Of a DNA stretch of 40,984 nucleotides, positions 26,028 to 33,905 are shown piece after piece. Source of the stretch: Psychrobacter sp. APC 3426 (lineage in GTDB: Bacteria; Pseudomonadota; Gammaproteobacteria; Pseudomonadales; Moraxellaceae); assembly GCF_030408035.1 (NCBI RefSeq), contig NZ_JASDCF010000029.1, positions 1 through 40,984 on the forward strand, given 5' to 3'. Numbering within the stretch: the first letter of the stretch is position 1; each line of letters starts with the position of its first letter. Position numbers and translations under genes: made by a program. The notes under the pieces are model-generated. The model searched no databases, was not told where the DNA came from, and saw only the letters and a list, made by a program, of their open reading frames with translations.

Positions 26028-26404
26028 AACATTCTCTCAATGTATTAATAAAATCGGTTGGTACTTAGTCAATATAAGACTTGATATTTAGTCAGTATAA
26101 AGCTTAACTAAGTAGTAAATCAAAATTGGGCACATTGTAGCAAATTTACCTGAATAGGGGTGAGGTTGTTGTGCGCTATGCTAAGATTTTGTTCGAGACT
26201 GTGCTATTTATCGCTGTCAATTTTGCTCTTTTATTGATTGTGCTAAGCTGTGCTGTAAGATACTTATCTGGATTATAATCGTATCGTCGATGCGTACTCA
26301 TAATTCACTCAGCCAAAACGATAAGTTACATCGTAGATATGTTTAGCATAAACGCCCTGTATAGATACGGGCGGCTAAAATAAAATGGAAGGCAAAACCC
26401 TATA
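26028..26404. other. Intergenic region between divergent ychF and the helicase gene
   Basis: No gene was seen. A TATAAT at 26274-26279 could be the helicase -10 box, with only a weak -35 box. A hairpin at 26353-26373 (CGCCC, GTAT, loop AG, ATAC, GGGCG, one bulged T) sits 31 bases before the helicase start. GGAAGG at 26387-26392 is the likely ribosome site, with a long 12-base spacing. Confidence 0.45.
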
Positions 26405-28591
26405 ATGACTACCACAATCTTTGACACACAAAGCTATAACTATCCTCAGAACTTCATGGAAATTAAGCCTAAGCTTGCGCGTCTTGAAAAGGCGATTAAA
26501 AAGCTAGAAGCAAACTTAATCGATGCTGATGACGATGCCAATATTAAGCTGCTGAAGCAAAGATTGAGTGGTGAATTAGGGTTGAAAGCAGACTACGCTA
26601 GCGAGCTAAACCCTGACCAATTGCTAGCAGCTACTACTATTGATGGCAAGGTATTGGTCATCGCTGGTGCTGGCTCTGGCAAGACCAAGACCTTGACTTA
26701 CCGTACCAGTTATTTGTTAGAGAATGGGGTGACGCCGAAAAGCATCTTGCTACTGACCTTTACCCGTAAAGCGGCGAATGAGATAAAAAGTCGCGCCAAA
26801 GTTTTATTGGCTGATACGTTATCAGACGATGACTTGGCAAAAGACACCCTACCGACCAGTAAAGCGTTAGACGATATTACTAGTGGAACCTTTCACTCAT
26901 TCTGCAATATGCTATTGCGTCAGTATTCAGGGCTGCTTGGTATCAATCCGCGATTTACTATCTTGGACACAGGCGATAGCGAGGATGCCATCGATTTAAT
27001 TCATAAAGAAAAAAAGTATCCTGCGCAGACCAAAAGCCAAGCATTTCCTCGTAAAAAGACCTTGCAAAATATCATCTCCACATCTAGAAACAGACGCATT
27101 CATATCCGCGACTTAATCGAAAGTAATTATCCTGATATCGCTGTACACATTCCCATTATTGAGCAGTTGGCAATTGACTTTCATGAGTATAAGCGCGCCA
27201 ATCATCTTTACGACTTCGACGACATCATTAGCCAAGTCGTGCGCCATTTAAAGACCAATGATACCTTTCGCCAAATGCTACAAAATCAATATCGTTACAT
27301 CATGGTCGATGAATATCAAGACACCAATATCCCGCAAAAACAGCTGATAGATTTGATTTGTGAGCCTGAATCGGTATCGCTGATGGTGGTCGGTGATGAC
27401 AATCAAAGTATTTATGCTTTTCGCGGCGCAAACTACGAAAATATTCTACTGTTCGGTGAGACTTATCCTGACGCCAAGCTCATCAAGCTGGAGCAAAACT
27501 ATCGCAGTACGCCTGCTGTTTTAAATTATATCAATGCCTTGTCCGCGCAAATCACCTTGGGCTATCAAAAGCAGCTTTACTCTAGCGTATCGATAGAGGG
27601 GTGTAAGCCCGTCTTTAGCCGCCTGAGTGATGAAACTCGCGAGGCCAAATATATCGCTGATAAAATCATAGAGCTAAAACCAGATCACGATTACAATGAT
27701 TTTGCGGTACTGTGCCGCACGTCCTTTCAGTCCAACTATGTACAGCTAGAGTTTATGGAGCGTGGCATTCCATTTATCGTGGTAGGTGGTATTAAGTTTA
27801 TTGAGAGACGGCATATTAAAGATGTCTTGGCCTTTGTCAAAATACTCTATAACCCAAATGACACCATTGCGTGGCATCGCATTCTAACTTTGTTCCAAGG
27901 AGTAGGGGTAGTCACCGCGACCAGGTTAACCCAAGCGATTAATGGCGATAATAATTCTTTTGAGCCATTACTCACGGCAAAGTTTGCCAAAAAAAGTGAG
28001 CAACTTGAGCCTTTGTATCATACTCTGACAAAGGCCAGTCAGGCAGAATCAGTCGAGAGTATTATTGAGCATGTTTTAGAGTTTTATGTTCCTATTCTAA
28101 AGATGCTAGAGGAAAACTGGCGTGAGCGCAATGAAGACTTTCGTGTGCTAAAAAACTTAGCAACAGAGTACAGCAGCCTTGATAATTTCTTAGAAAATCT
28201 GGCGCTAGATCCGCCCAATGACTCAGTGGCAACGACCAATCAGCCAGAAGAGGATGACAAAGATAAAGTGACGATTTCCACCATTCATAGTGCCAAAGGA
28301 CTAGAGTGGCCAGTGGTGTTTGTCAATTCATTGGTCGATGGGATTACACCGCACCATCGCTCTTTGTCTGATTTTGAGGAGTTAGAAGAGGAGCGTAAAC
28401 TGTTCTATGTGGCTTGTAGCCGCGCCAAGACTAGACTGTATCTGACTGCGCCAGATTATTTCTCCAGTTATTCAGGATATTTTGACAAGCCATCACGGTT
28501 TATCACAGAATTGTCTGCAGATGAAGTTGAGGTTAAGCGCTCTAGAAAGTCCTTAGAGATGCTGGCGAGTGATGATCCGGTGTGGTGGTGA
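26405..28591 (+). CDS. UvrD/Rep-family (SF1A) DNA helicase
   Basis: The 728-residue protein has the full SF1 motif set: Q motif (LNPDQLLAA), Walker A AGAGSGKT (87-94), Ia (LLLTFTRKAANEIKSR), II (MVDEYQDTN), III (VVGDDNQSIYAFRGA), IV/V (VTISTIHSAKGLEWPVVFVN) and VI (EERKLFYVACSRAKTRLYL). It is a 3'-5' DNA translocase. It differs from uvrD, rep and pcrA in its N-terminal ~65-residue coiled-coil-like extension and missing C-terminal tail, so it is not simply the housekeeping UvrD. A repair or mobile-element-defence role is possible but not shown. An internal start at residue 18 is possible. It stands alone between intergenic regions. Confidence 0.9.
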   Translation: MTTTIFDTQSYNYPQNFMEIKPKLARLEKAIKKLEANLIDADDDANIKLLKQRLSGELGLKADYASELNPDQLLAATTIDGKVLVIAGAGSGKTKTLTYRTSYLLENGVTPKSILLLTFTRKAANEIKSRAKVLLADTLSDDDLAKDTLPTSKALDDITSGTFHSFCNMLLRQYSGLLGINPRFTILDTGDSEDAIDLIHKEKKYPAQTKSQAFPRKKTLQNIISTSRNRRIHIRDLIESNYPDIAVHIPIIEQLAIDFHEYKRANHLYDFDDIISQVVRHLKTNDTFRQMLQNQYRYIMVDEYQDTNIPQKQLIDLICEPESVSLMVVGDDNQSIYAFRGANYENILLFGETYPDAKLIKLEQNYRSTPAVLNYINALSAQITLGYQKQLYSSVSIEGCKPVFSRLSDETREAKYIADKIIELKPDHDYNDFAVLCRTSFQSNYVQLEFMERGIPFIVVGGIKFIERRHIKDVLAFVKILYNPNDTIAWHRILTLFQGVGVVTATRLTQAINGDNNSFEPLLTAKFAKKSEQLEPLYHTLTKASQAESVESIIEHVLEFYVPILKMLEENWRERNEDFRVLKNLATEYSSLDNFLENLALDPPNDSVATTNQPEEDDKDKVTISTIHSAKGLEWPVVFVNSLVDGITPHHRSLSDFEELEEERKLFYVACSRAKTRLYLTAPDYFSSYSGYFDKPSRFITELSADEVEVKRSRKSLEMLASDDPVWW

Positions 28592-28744
28592 TTGAATAAA
28601 AGTTCGCTGCTTAAGTCGTTAGGTTGTCAGGATTTAGGGTTTTCGACAATCCATAACAGGCCAGTTATTTGCTATTTTATCATTAAAGACTCTTATCATT
28701 CCTATTGAAAATAGCTTCCTTGTAAATGCATGACCAAAGGTGTT

Positions 28745-28838
28745 GAGTGTCGAAAATATTTTTTCGATAAGGGTTTAAAATACGGTTTAATACGTTACTA
28801 TTACACCCTTATCTTTTATACCCTCATATTCGACACTC
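28745..28838 (+). promoter_or_regulatory. Long nested inverted repeat before the FAD oxidoreductase gene
   Basis: GAGTGTCGAA (28745-28754) pairs exactly with TTCGACACTC (28829-28838). Inside it GATAAGGGT (28766-28774) pairs exactly with ACCCTTATC (28805-28813). The remaining core is AT-rich. Its right edge is about 30 bases upstream of the start codon, so it overlaps the likely promoter or leader of the two-gene unit. The gene is otherwise not next to a regulator. Confidence 0.6.
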
Positions 28839-28868
28839 TGTATTAATACCAAAAGAAAAGGACAGGTT

Positions 28869-30116
28869 ATGCGCTATGAAGTTATCGTTATCGGTGCTGG
28901 TATGGTTGGCACCTCAATTGCGTGGCATCTACAAAAAAACAACTCGCAAGTATTGCTTTTAGACAAAAAACTACCAGGGTCAGAGACCTCTTATGGTAAC
29001 GCTGGATTGATTCAGCGTGAAGCGATTCATACCCATCCTTTTCCTCGTCAGCTGACTGAGATGATCAGAGTGTTGCCGAACCAAGGGACCGATATTCGCT
29101 ATCGTATTCCAGCTATCCTGCGTTATCACCAAGCGTTATTACAGTATTGGAAGTATTCTGCGCCAGCGACTGTTAAGCAGATCGAATCAGAATGGCAGAC
29201 CTTAATTGAACATTGCACCAGTGAGCATCAAACCATGATTTCAGCATCTGGTGCTGATGAGCTGATTACTCGTGATGGCTGGTTACAACTTCATCGCTCT
29301 GAAGAAACGTTTAAAGAAGCCATTGCTTCTGCTATCGATGCTCGTGAGCAAGGTGTTGAGCATAATGTATTAAACCTTGAAGAATTAAAAGCGATGGAGC
29401 CAAGCGCTAACTTTGAAGGTTTTGTTGGTGCGATTCATTGGCTAAACTCATGGCAAGTATCAAACCCAAGCGCCTTGGTAAAAGCCTATGCGAAAAACTT
29501 CCAAGATATGCAGGGTACGATTAAAGAGAGCGATGTAAAAGAAATCGTGCAAGATGGTGAAGGCTGGAAAATCATTACTGATAAAGATACCTATTATAGT
29601 GATAAATTGGTCATCGCTGCGGGCCCTTGGTCGAACGATTTGATTAAACCGCTCGGTTACAACCTGCCACTGTTCCCAATGCGCGGCTACCATCAGCACT
29701 TTAAGGTGACAGATAAAAATAATATCAATCACAGTATGTTTGATATGGATAAAGGCTTTGTCATGGGGCCAATGCAGCAGGGTATCCGCATTACCACTGG
29801 TGCTGAGATGACCACGATGAATGCGCCAAAGAATTTTGGACAATTAAAAACCGTACTAAAATTTGCTCGTAAAATCCTACCATTAGAAGATGCGGTAGAG
29901 AGTGAGGCATGGGCAGGCTCACGCCCTTGTATGCCTGATATGAAGCCGGTCATTGGTCCTGCGCACAAGCATGAAAAATTATGGTTTGCCTTTGGTCATA
30001 GTCATCAGGGTTTCACATTAGGGCCGATGACAGGACGTATCGTTGAAGAAATGATTCATGATAAGCCAGTATTGGTCGACGTGGCGCCATTTAGTGCTCA
30101 GCGGTTTTCTAACTAA
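28869..30116 (+). CDS. FAD-dependent amine/D-amino-acid oxidoreductase (DAO/DadA-like)
   Basis: This 415-residue protein starts with the dinucleotide-binding VIVIGAGMVGTSIAWHLQ (GxGxxG), then KKLPGSETSYGNAGLIQ as in D-amino-acid dehydrogenases. The C-terminal part has AGPWSNDL, FPMRGYHQHF, SRPCMPDMKPVIGP and FGHSHQGFTLGPMTG, the usual FAD-binding end. Enzymes of this group oxidise D-amino acids or related amines to imino acids and pass electrons to the membrane quinone pool. Exact substrate is not readable. It is followed 69 bases later by a RidA protein that would hydrolyse the imine product. AAGGA at 28858-28862 is the ribosome site. Confidence 0.86.
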   Translation: MRYEVIVIGAGMVGTSIAWHLQKNNSQVLLLDKKLPGSETSYGNAGLIQREAIHTHPFPRQLTEMIRVLPNQGTDIRYRIPAILRYHQALLQYWKYSAPATVKQIESEWQTLIEHCTSEHQTMISASGADELITRDGWLQLHRSEETFKEAIASAIDAREQGVEHNVLNLEELKAMEPSANFEGFVGAIHWLNSWQVSNPSALVKAYAKNFQDMQGTIKESDVKEIVQDGEGWKIITDKDTYYSDKLVIAAGPWSNDLIKPLGYNLPLFPMRGYHQHFKVTDKNNINHSMFDMDKGFVMGPMQQGIRITTGAEMTTMNAPKNFGQLKTVLKFARKILPLEDAVESEAWAGSRPCMPDMKPVIGPAHKHEKLWFAFGHSHQGFTLGPMTGRIVEEMIHDKPVLVDVAPFSAQRFSN

Positions 30117-30185
30117 ACCATTGCTTTCATTGAGTTATGAATGATTCAAATGTCACATAATTATATTAATTAAGGATTAAATACG

Positions 30186-30524
30186 ATGAAAAAGCTACAT
30201 AGCAATCAACGTATGAGTAAAATTGTTGTCCATAACCAGACTGTTTATTTATGCGGTCAAGTGGGCAACAGCGATGACGACATCAAAGCGCAAACCCTGA
30301 CTTGTTTAGAGAAAATACAGACACTATTAGAAGAGGTGGGCAGTGACAAATCAAAGCTACTATCAGTGACGGTTTGGATAAAAGATATGGCAGACTTTGC
30401 TGCAATGAACGAGGTGTGGGATAAGTGGTTTGAAGGTGTGCAGCCACCCGCTCGTGCTTGTGGTGAGTCCGCATTGGCACGCCCTGAGTTGTTGGTTGAG
30501 ATGATTGCCATCGCTGCTGAATAG
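30186..30524 (+). CDS. RidA/YoaB-family imine deaminase
   Basis: The 112-residue protein has RidA family features: YLCGQVG near residues 19-25, VTVWIKDMADFAAMNEVWDKWF and, near the end, the conserved PPARACGESALARPELLVEM with Arg. RidA proteins hydrolyse reactive enamine or imine intermediates and form trimers in the cytoplasm. The subgroup resembles YoaB rather than RidA itself. Being placed behind the amine oxidoreductase suggests it handles that enzyme's product. A perfect palindromic terminator ends the unit. Confidence 0.9.
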   Translation: MKKLHSNQRMSKIVVHNQTVYLCGQVGNSDDDIKAQTLTCLEKIQTLLEEVGSDKSKLLSVTVWIKDMADFAAMNEVWDKWFEGVQPPARACGESALARPELLVEMIAIAAE

Positions 30525-30545
30525 TATATTATTAATCATAAAGCC

Positions 30546-30580
30546 AAAGGGACATGATATCGATATCATGTCCTTTTTTT
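30546..30580 (+). terminator. Intrinsic terminator of the oxidoreductase-ridA unit
   Basis: A perfect 24-base palindrome (GGACATGATATC and its complement, 30550-30573) is followed by seven or more T. Confidence 0.92.
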
Positions 30581-30755
30581 GTTGGTTTTCATAGGTTTGT
30601 ATTCACTTGTATAAGTACACAGAATATTAGATAAGAGACAATCCTGCTGTGTTTTTTCTAAGTTTATGTTGTCAAAAACCTTTTTTCTTTTCTTTGGTTT
30701 ATAAGTGCTTGCTCACGCCCCATATAATAAAAACCATTTAGAAAAAAAGAGCGCC

Positions 30756-31169
30756 ATGATTTTTATAAGTAATAGCATTAGCATAAGCGATAGTGACGTA
30801 GAGATTAGCGCTATTCGTGCACAAGGGGCAGGCGGGCAAAACGTCAATAAAGTCTCATCTGCAATTCATCTGCGTTTCGATATCAACGCATCTGGTCTGA
30901 GCGACACACACAAGCAGCGCTTGCTTGACAGTAAAGACACTCGCATCACTAAAGACGGGGTATTTGTACTAAAAGCGCAGCAGTATCGCACGCAAGAACG
31001 TAATAAGATTGATGCTTTTGAGCGCCTTAGAGCCTTTATTCTGTCATCCACTCAAGTCAGCAAAGCTCGACGACCGACCAAGCCGAGCAGAAGTGCTAAG
31101 CGCAAACGCGTCGATCAAAAAACGCAGCGCGGCAAAACCAAGGCATTGCGCGGCAAGGTTGATTTTTAA
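30756..31169 (+). CDS. arfB: Alternative ribosome-rescue factor ArfB (YaeJ)
   Basis: ArfB releases peptides from ribosomes stalled on mRNAs lacking a stop codon. The peptidyl-tRNA hydrolase GGQ motif is present at residues 26-28 (RAQGAGGQNVNKV). The basic C-terminal tail (KARRPTKPSRSAKRKR...QRGKTKALRGKVDF) reaches into the empty mRNA channel. Length from the ATG at 30756 is 137, near the E. coli size of 140. The open frame extends to a GTG at 30705, but the extra 17 residues are atypical and AAGAG precedes 30756. It ends 22 bases before the convergent crotonase gene. Confidence 0.94.
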   Translation: MIFISNSISISDSDVEISAIRAQGAGGQNVNKVSSAIHLRFDINASGLSDTHKQRLLDSKDTRITKDGVFVLKAQQYRTQERNKIDAFERLRAFILSSTQVSKARRPTKPSRSAKRKRVDQKTQRGKTKALRGKVDF

Positions 31170-31191
31170 AGGGTTTTTATCTTAAGCATTC

Positions 31192-32016
31192 CTAACGTCC
31201 CGTCCATACCGCATGGCGCTTTTCGATAAAGGCGTCAATGCCTTCGCTGACATCGTCTGCCATCATATTACAAGTCATTACTTTACCAGCATGTTCATAA
31301 GCATCCGCTAAGTCCATGTCCAATTGTTTGTAGAACATATCCTTGCCCGTTTTGACGGCGACAGAGGATTTGGCGGTAATGGCATCGATTAAAGATTGCA
31401 ACGTTGCATCCAACTGATCCGCTGGCGCGACACGATTAATCAGTCCTTGCTGCAAGGCCGTATTTGCATCGATAAACTCACCGGTGATCAGCATCTCAAA
31501 AGCTTGCTTGCGAGATAGGTTGCGGCTGACGGCAACGGCAGGGGTTGAACAAAACAGTCCGACATTTATACCAGAAGTCGCAAACTTAGCGTCATCAGAG
31601 GCCACTGCTAAGTCGCAGGCTGCGACCAGCTGACAGCCTGCGGCGGTAGCGATGCCCTGTACTTTGGCGATCACTACTTGCGGCATCTGATTGATGGTCA
31701 GCATCATCTGACTACACTGCTTGAATAATGCGCTGTGGAATGCTTCGTCTGAGTTTGCACGCATCTCTTTTAGGTTGTGACCTGCACAAAATGCCTTGCC
31801 ATTCGCCGCAATGACGACCACACGTATACTACTATCTTGGGCGATGTTGTCCAGCTCTGCTTGCATAGCGGATAACATATCGACCGATAGCGCGTTGAAT
31901 TGTTTGGGACGATTTAAAGTAAGAGTGACGACGCCGCTTGCATCTTTACTGTCTTCTCTGATGACTAATGGTTCGCTGGTGTCAGTAGTAGGGGCGTCTG
32001 TGTTTGTAGTATTCAT
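31192..32016 (-). CDS. Crotonase-family protein of the ECHDC3 type, lacking hydratase glutamates
   Basis: The 274-residue protein has the crotonase oxyanion segments AFCAGHNLKEMR and GIATAAGCQLVAACDLAVAS. The position of the first catalytic Glu of enoyl-CoA hydratase (usually GCE) is Gln in AAGCQL, and the second Glu region reads SGINVGLFCSTPAVAVSR. This TAAGCQLVA...GVNVGLFCSTP pattern is typical of the ECHDC3-like subgroup. The protein therefore probably binds an acyl-CoA but is unlikely to be a standard hydratase. The start has AAGGAT five bases upstream. Just beyond it repeat copy 2 begins, so the promoter lies in or behind the repeat. Confidence 0.88.
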   Translation of the reverse strand: MNTTNTDAPTTDTSEPLVIREDSKDASGVVTLTLNRPKQFNALSVDMLSAMQAELDNIAQDSSIRVVVIAANGKAFCAGHNLKEMRANSDEAFHSALFKQCSQMMLTINQMPQVVIAKVQGIATAAGCQLVAACDLAVASDDAKFATSGINVGLFCSTPAVAVSRNLSRKQAFEMLITGEFIDANTALQQGLINRVAPADQLDATLQSLIDAITAKSSVAVKTGKDMFYKQLDMDLADAYEHAGKVMTCNMMADDVSEGIDAFIEKRHAVWTGR

Positions 32017-32029
32017 TTATCATCCTTGA

Positions 32030-32190
32030 TATAGTTGATTCACTCTAGAAACGATACAGTGCTGCTGGGGTAAATTTTGTACAGCCTCTGTCGGTGCAGA
32101 CACAGCAAGCAAGTAAAATTTATACCAGTAGCACGTGACTATCAATAATGTATCGTAATAATGTATCGATTTTATTTAGTATTGACTATA
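32030..32190 (-). repeat. Structured intergenic repeat (MITE-like), copy 2, inverted
   Basis: Arms GCTGCTGGGGTAAATTTT (32061-32078) and AAAATTTATACCAGTAGC (32115-32132) pair with one mismatch and two G-T pairs. The loop holds the same CTTGCTTGCTGTG, CTGC and GACAGAGGCT blocks as copy 1, read on the minus strand. TATAGT at 32030-32035 and ACTATA at 32185-32190 mark the ends. The copy lies directly upstream of the crotonase gene. Confidence 0.75.
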
Positions 32191-32400
32191 GTTGGTGTTC
32201 TGTTCATTCACTTAAATGATAGCATGGCATGCAAGTTATACAATAGAGTGCTGATATTGAAATTGCACATATGAAAATAGCGCACTCATATTATGAGTGC
32301 GCTATTGGTATCTTTATTAAGAATAAATCGACATGTAGAGATAAGTCCGATTTTTTTTAACTTTTAACATAAACCGTTACTTTACTCTTAAGCGCTATAT
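32191..32400. other. Intergenic region with a terminator
   Basis: This holds no gene. It follows repeat copy 2 and carries the terminator at 32270-32306. A poorly conserved T-rich segment at 32340-32360 shows no structure. Confidence 0.5.
32270..32306 (-). terminator. Intrinsic terminator after the VOC-family gene
   Basis: A perfect 15-bp stem, AATAGCGCACTCATA and its complement (32276-32290 and 32292-32306), with TTTT following on the minus strand. Confidence 0.8.
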
Positions 32401-32901
32401 CTAATACGCGCCTTCGCTATAAATAAGCTCATAGCTGTGGCTGTATATTTCAACGATATTGCCAAACGGGTCTTCCATATAAATCATACGGTAAGGTTTT
32501 TCGCCGGGGTAGTAATAACGCGGTTTTTCCATACGCTTTTTGCCGCCTGCTGCGACAATGCGTTCAGCAAGTTCTTCCACATTTGGATCTTGAACACAGA
32601 AGTGAAAAATACCTGTCTTCCAGTATTCAAAGTTGTTTTCAGGGTTTTCTTGATTTTTGAATTGAAAGATTTCAACACCGATACGGTCACCAGTTGAGAG
32701 ATGAGCGATACGGAAACTGCCCCAACCTGAGCCAAAGACTTCCGTACACATCTCACCAATCGGGCTGTCATCTTCAACAATTTCGGTCGGCTCCATGATG
32801 GTGTACCAACCCATCACTTCAGTATAGAATTTTACTGCTGCTTCTAGGTCAGGGACGGAAAGGCCAATGTGCGAAAAGCTTCTTGGATAGACGTTATTCA
32901 T
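32401..32901 (-). CDS. VOC-family protein (glyoxalase/dioxygenase fold)
   Basis: This 166-residue protein has the VOC start SFSHIGLSVPDLEAAVKFYTEVMGW and end YMEDPFGNIVEIYSHSYEL. The metal residues expected for the family are visible: His in SHIGLSV, Glu in IGVEIFQF, His in GIFHFCV, Glu in IVEIYSH. Family members act as glyoxalases, extradiol dioxygenases or resistance proteins, and the substrate is not deducible. The longer frame starting at 32967 is rejected because the ATG at 32901 has AGGAG eight bases upstream. It is divergent from a LysR regulator, which probably controls it. Confidence 0.88.
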   Translation of the reverse strand: MNNVYPRSFSHIGLSVPDLEAAVKFYTEVMGWYTIMEPTEIVEDDSPIGEMCTEVFGSGWGSFRIAHLSTGDRIGVEIFQFKNQENPENNFEYWKTGIFHFCVQDPNVEELAERIVAAGGKKRMEKPRYYYPGEKPYRMIYMEDPFGNIVEIYSHSYELIYSEGAY

Positions 32902-32948
32902 GGTTTGTACTCCTGTTTTGATATGGGAGTAGTTTACAAAGCTATATC

Positions 32949-32997
32949 CATTACGTAAAATTATCATTTATTATAAAGATAAGTATGTATCGTAATG
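32949..32997. promoter_or_regulatory. Candidate LysR operator between divergent VOC and lysR genes
   Basis: Nested inverted repeats, CATTACG/CGTAATG (32949-32955 and 32991-32997) outside and TTATC/GATAA (32961-32965 and 32978-32982) inside. Their placement just upstream of the regulator fits LysR-type dyads in divergent pairs. Confidence 0.5.
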
Positions 32998-33864
32998 ATG
33001 AATATCACGTGGCTACGTACGTTCTGTACGCTTGTTGAAGTAGGGCATTTTACCCGCACTGCCGAGCGCCTACATATGACCCAGTCAGGCGTGAGTCAGC
33101 ATGTACGCAAGCTTGAAAGTCAGTTAGATGTTGACTTACTCATCCGTCAAGGTAAACAGTTTTCATTGACGGATGCAGGCGAGGAGCTGTATAGGGAAGC
33201 GGGTGATATCTTGCAGCGCTTAGCAAATCTAGAACAGCGTATCTGTGACGACCCCGCCTATACAGGGCTAGTGAGACTCATGTCTCCTGGCAGCGTGGGC
33301 CTAAAGTTATATCCAAAGCTTTTGAGCTTACAGCAACAGTATCCGCAGTTGGTGATTGACTATCGCTTTGCGCCAAATAGCGATATAGAGCGAGCGCTTG
33401 TGAATCATGACATTGATATTGGGTTTATGACGGATATCTCAGATGACGAGGGAATAAGTTGCCAGTCAATAGCTCAAGAAGCGCTTATACTAGTGACGCC
33501 TGCGATGACTAATGAGCTAAGCTGGGAGACACTCATAGCGCTTGGGTTTATCGATCATCCTGACGGTACTCATCATGCCAGCATGCTGCTGAGTGCCAAT
33601 TACGCTGAGTTCCAGCATATTAATGACTTTAAGAAAAAAGGGTTTTCTAATCAAATTGGTTTGATTTTAGAGCCTGTCAGTAGGGGTCTAGGCTTTACCG
33701 TTTTACCAGCGCATTCAGTTGCAGCGTACGCAAACCCTGAGCTTATTAGCAGTCATCGTTTGCCAATACCAGTGAGTGAAACACTATATCTTGCCTTATG
33801 GCGCCAGCAAGCCCTACCTAATAGAATGCACACTGTTATTAACGAGGTAAAAAAGTGGTTGTAA
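32995..33864 (+). CDS. LysR-family transcriptional regulator
   Basis: This 289-residue regulator starts with a standard LysR helix-turn-helix: ITWLRTFCTLVEVGHFTRTAERLHMTQSGVSQHVRKLE (residues 4-41). The effector-binding domain follows from about residue 90 (GLVRLMSPGSVGLKLYPKL). It is transcribed divergently from the VOC gene, the classic arrangement in which the regulator controls its neighbour and itself. The starts at 32995 and 32998 (ATGATG) are both possible; there is no strong ribosome site. Confidence 0.92.
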   Translation: MMNITWLRTFCTLVEVGHFTRTAERLHMTQSGVSQHVRKLESQLDVDLLIRQGKQFSLTDAGEELYREAGDILQRLANLEQRICDDPAYTGLVRLMSPGSVGLKLYPKLLSLQQQYPQLVIDYRFAPNSDIERALVNHDIDIGFMTDISDDEGISCQSIAQEALILVTPAMTNELSWETLIALGFIDHPDGTHHASMLLSANYAEFQHINDFKKKGFSNQIGLILEPVSRGLGFTVLPAHSVAAYANPELISSHRLPIPVSETLYLALWRQQALPNRMHTVINEVKKWL

Positions 33865-33905
33865 GACTTGATATTGATCCATCAATTCACTTGAGTGCTA
33901 ATTCT

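Noticed and set aside
26353..26373. A known riboswitch (preQ1 or fluoride type) before the helicase
   Set aside because: Only one hairpin is present and the conserved bases of those classes are missing.
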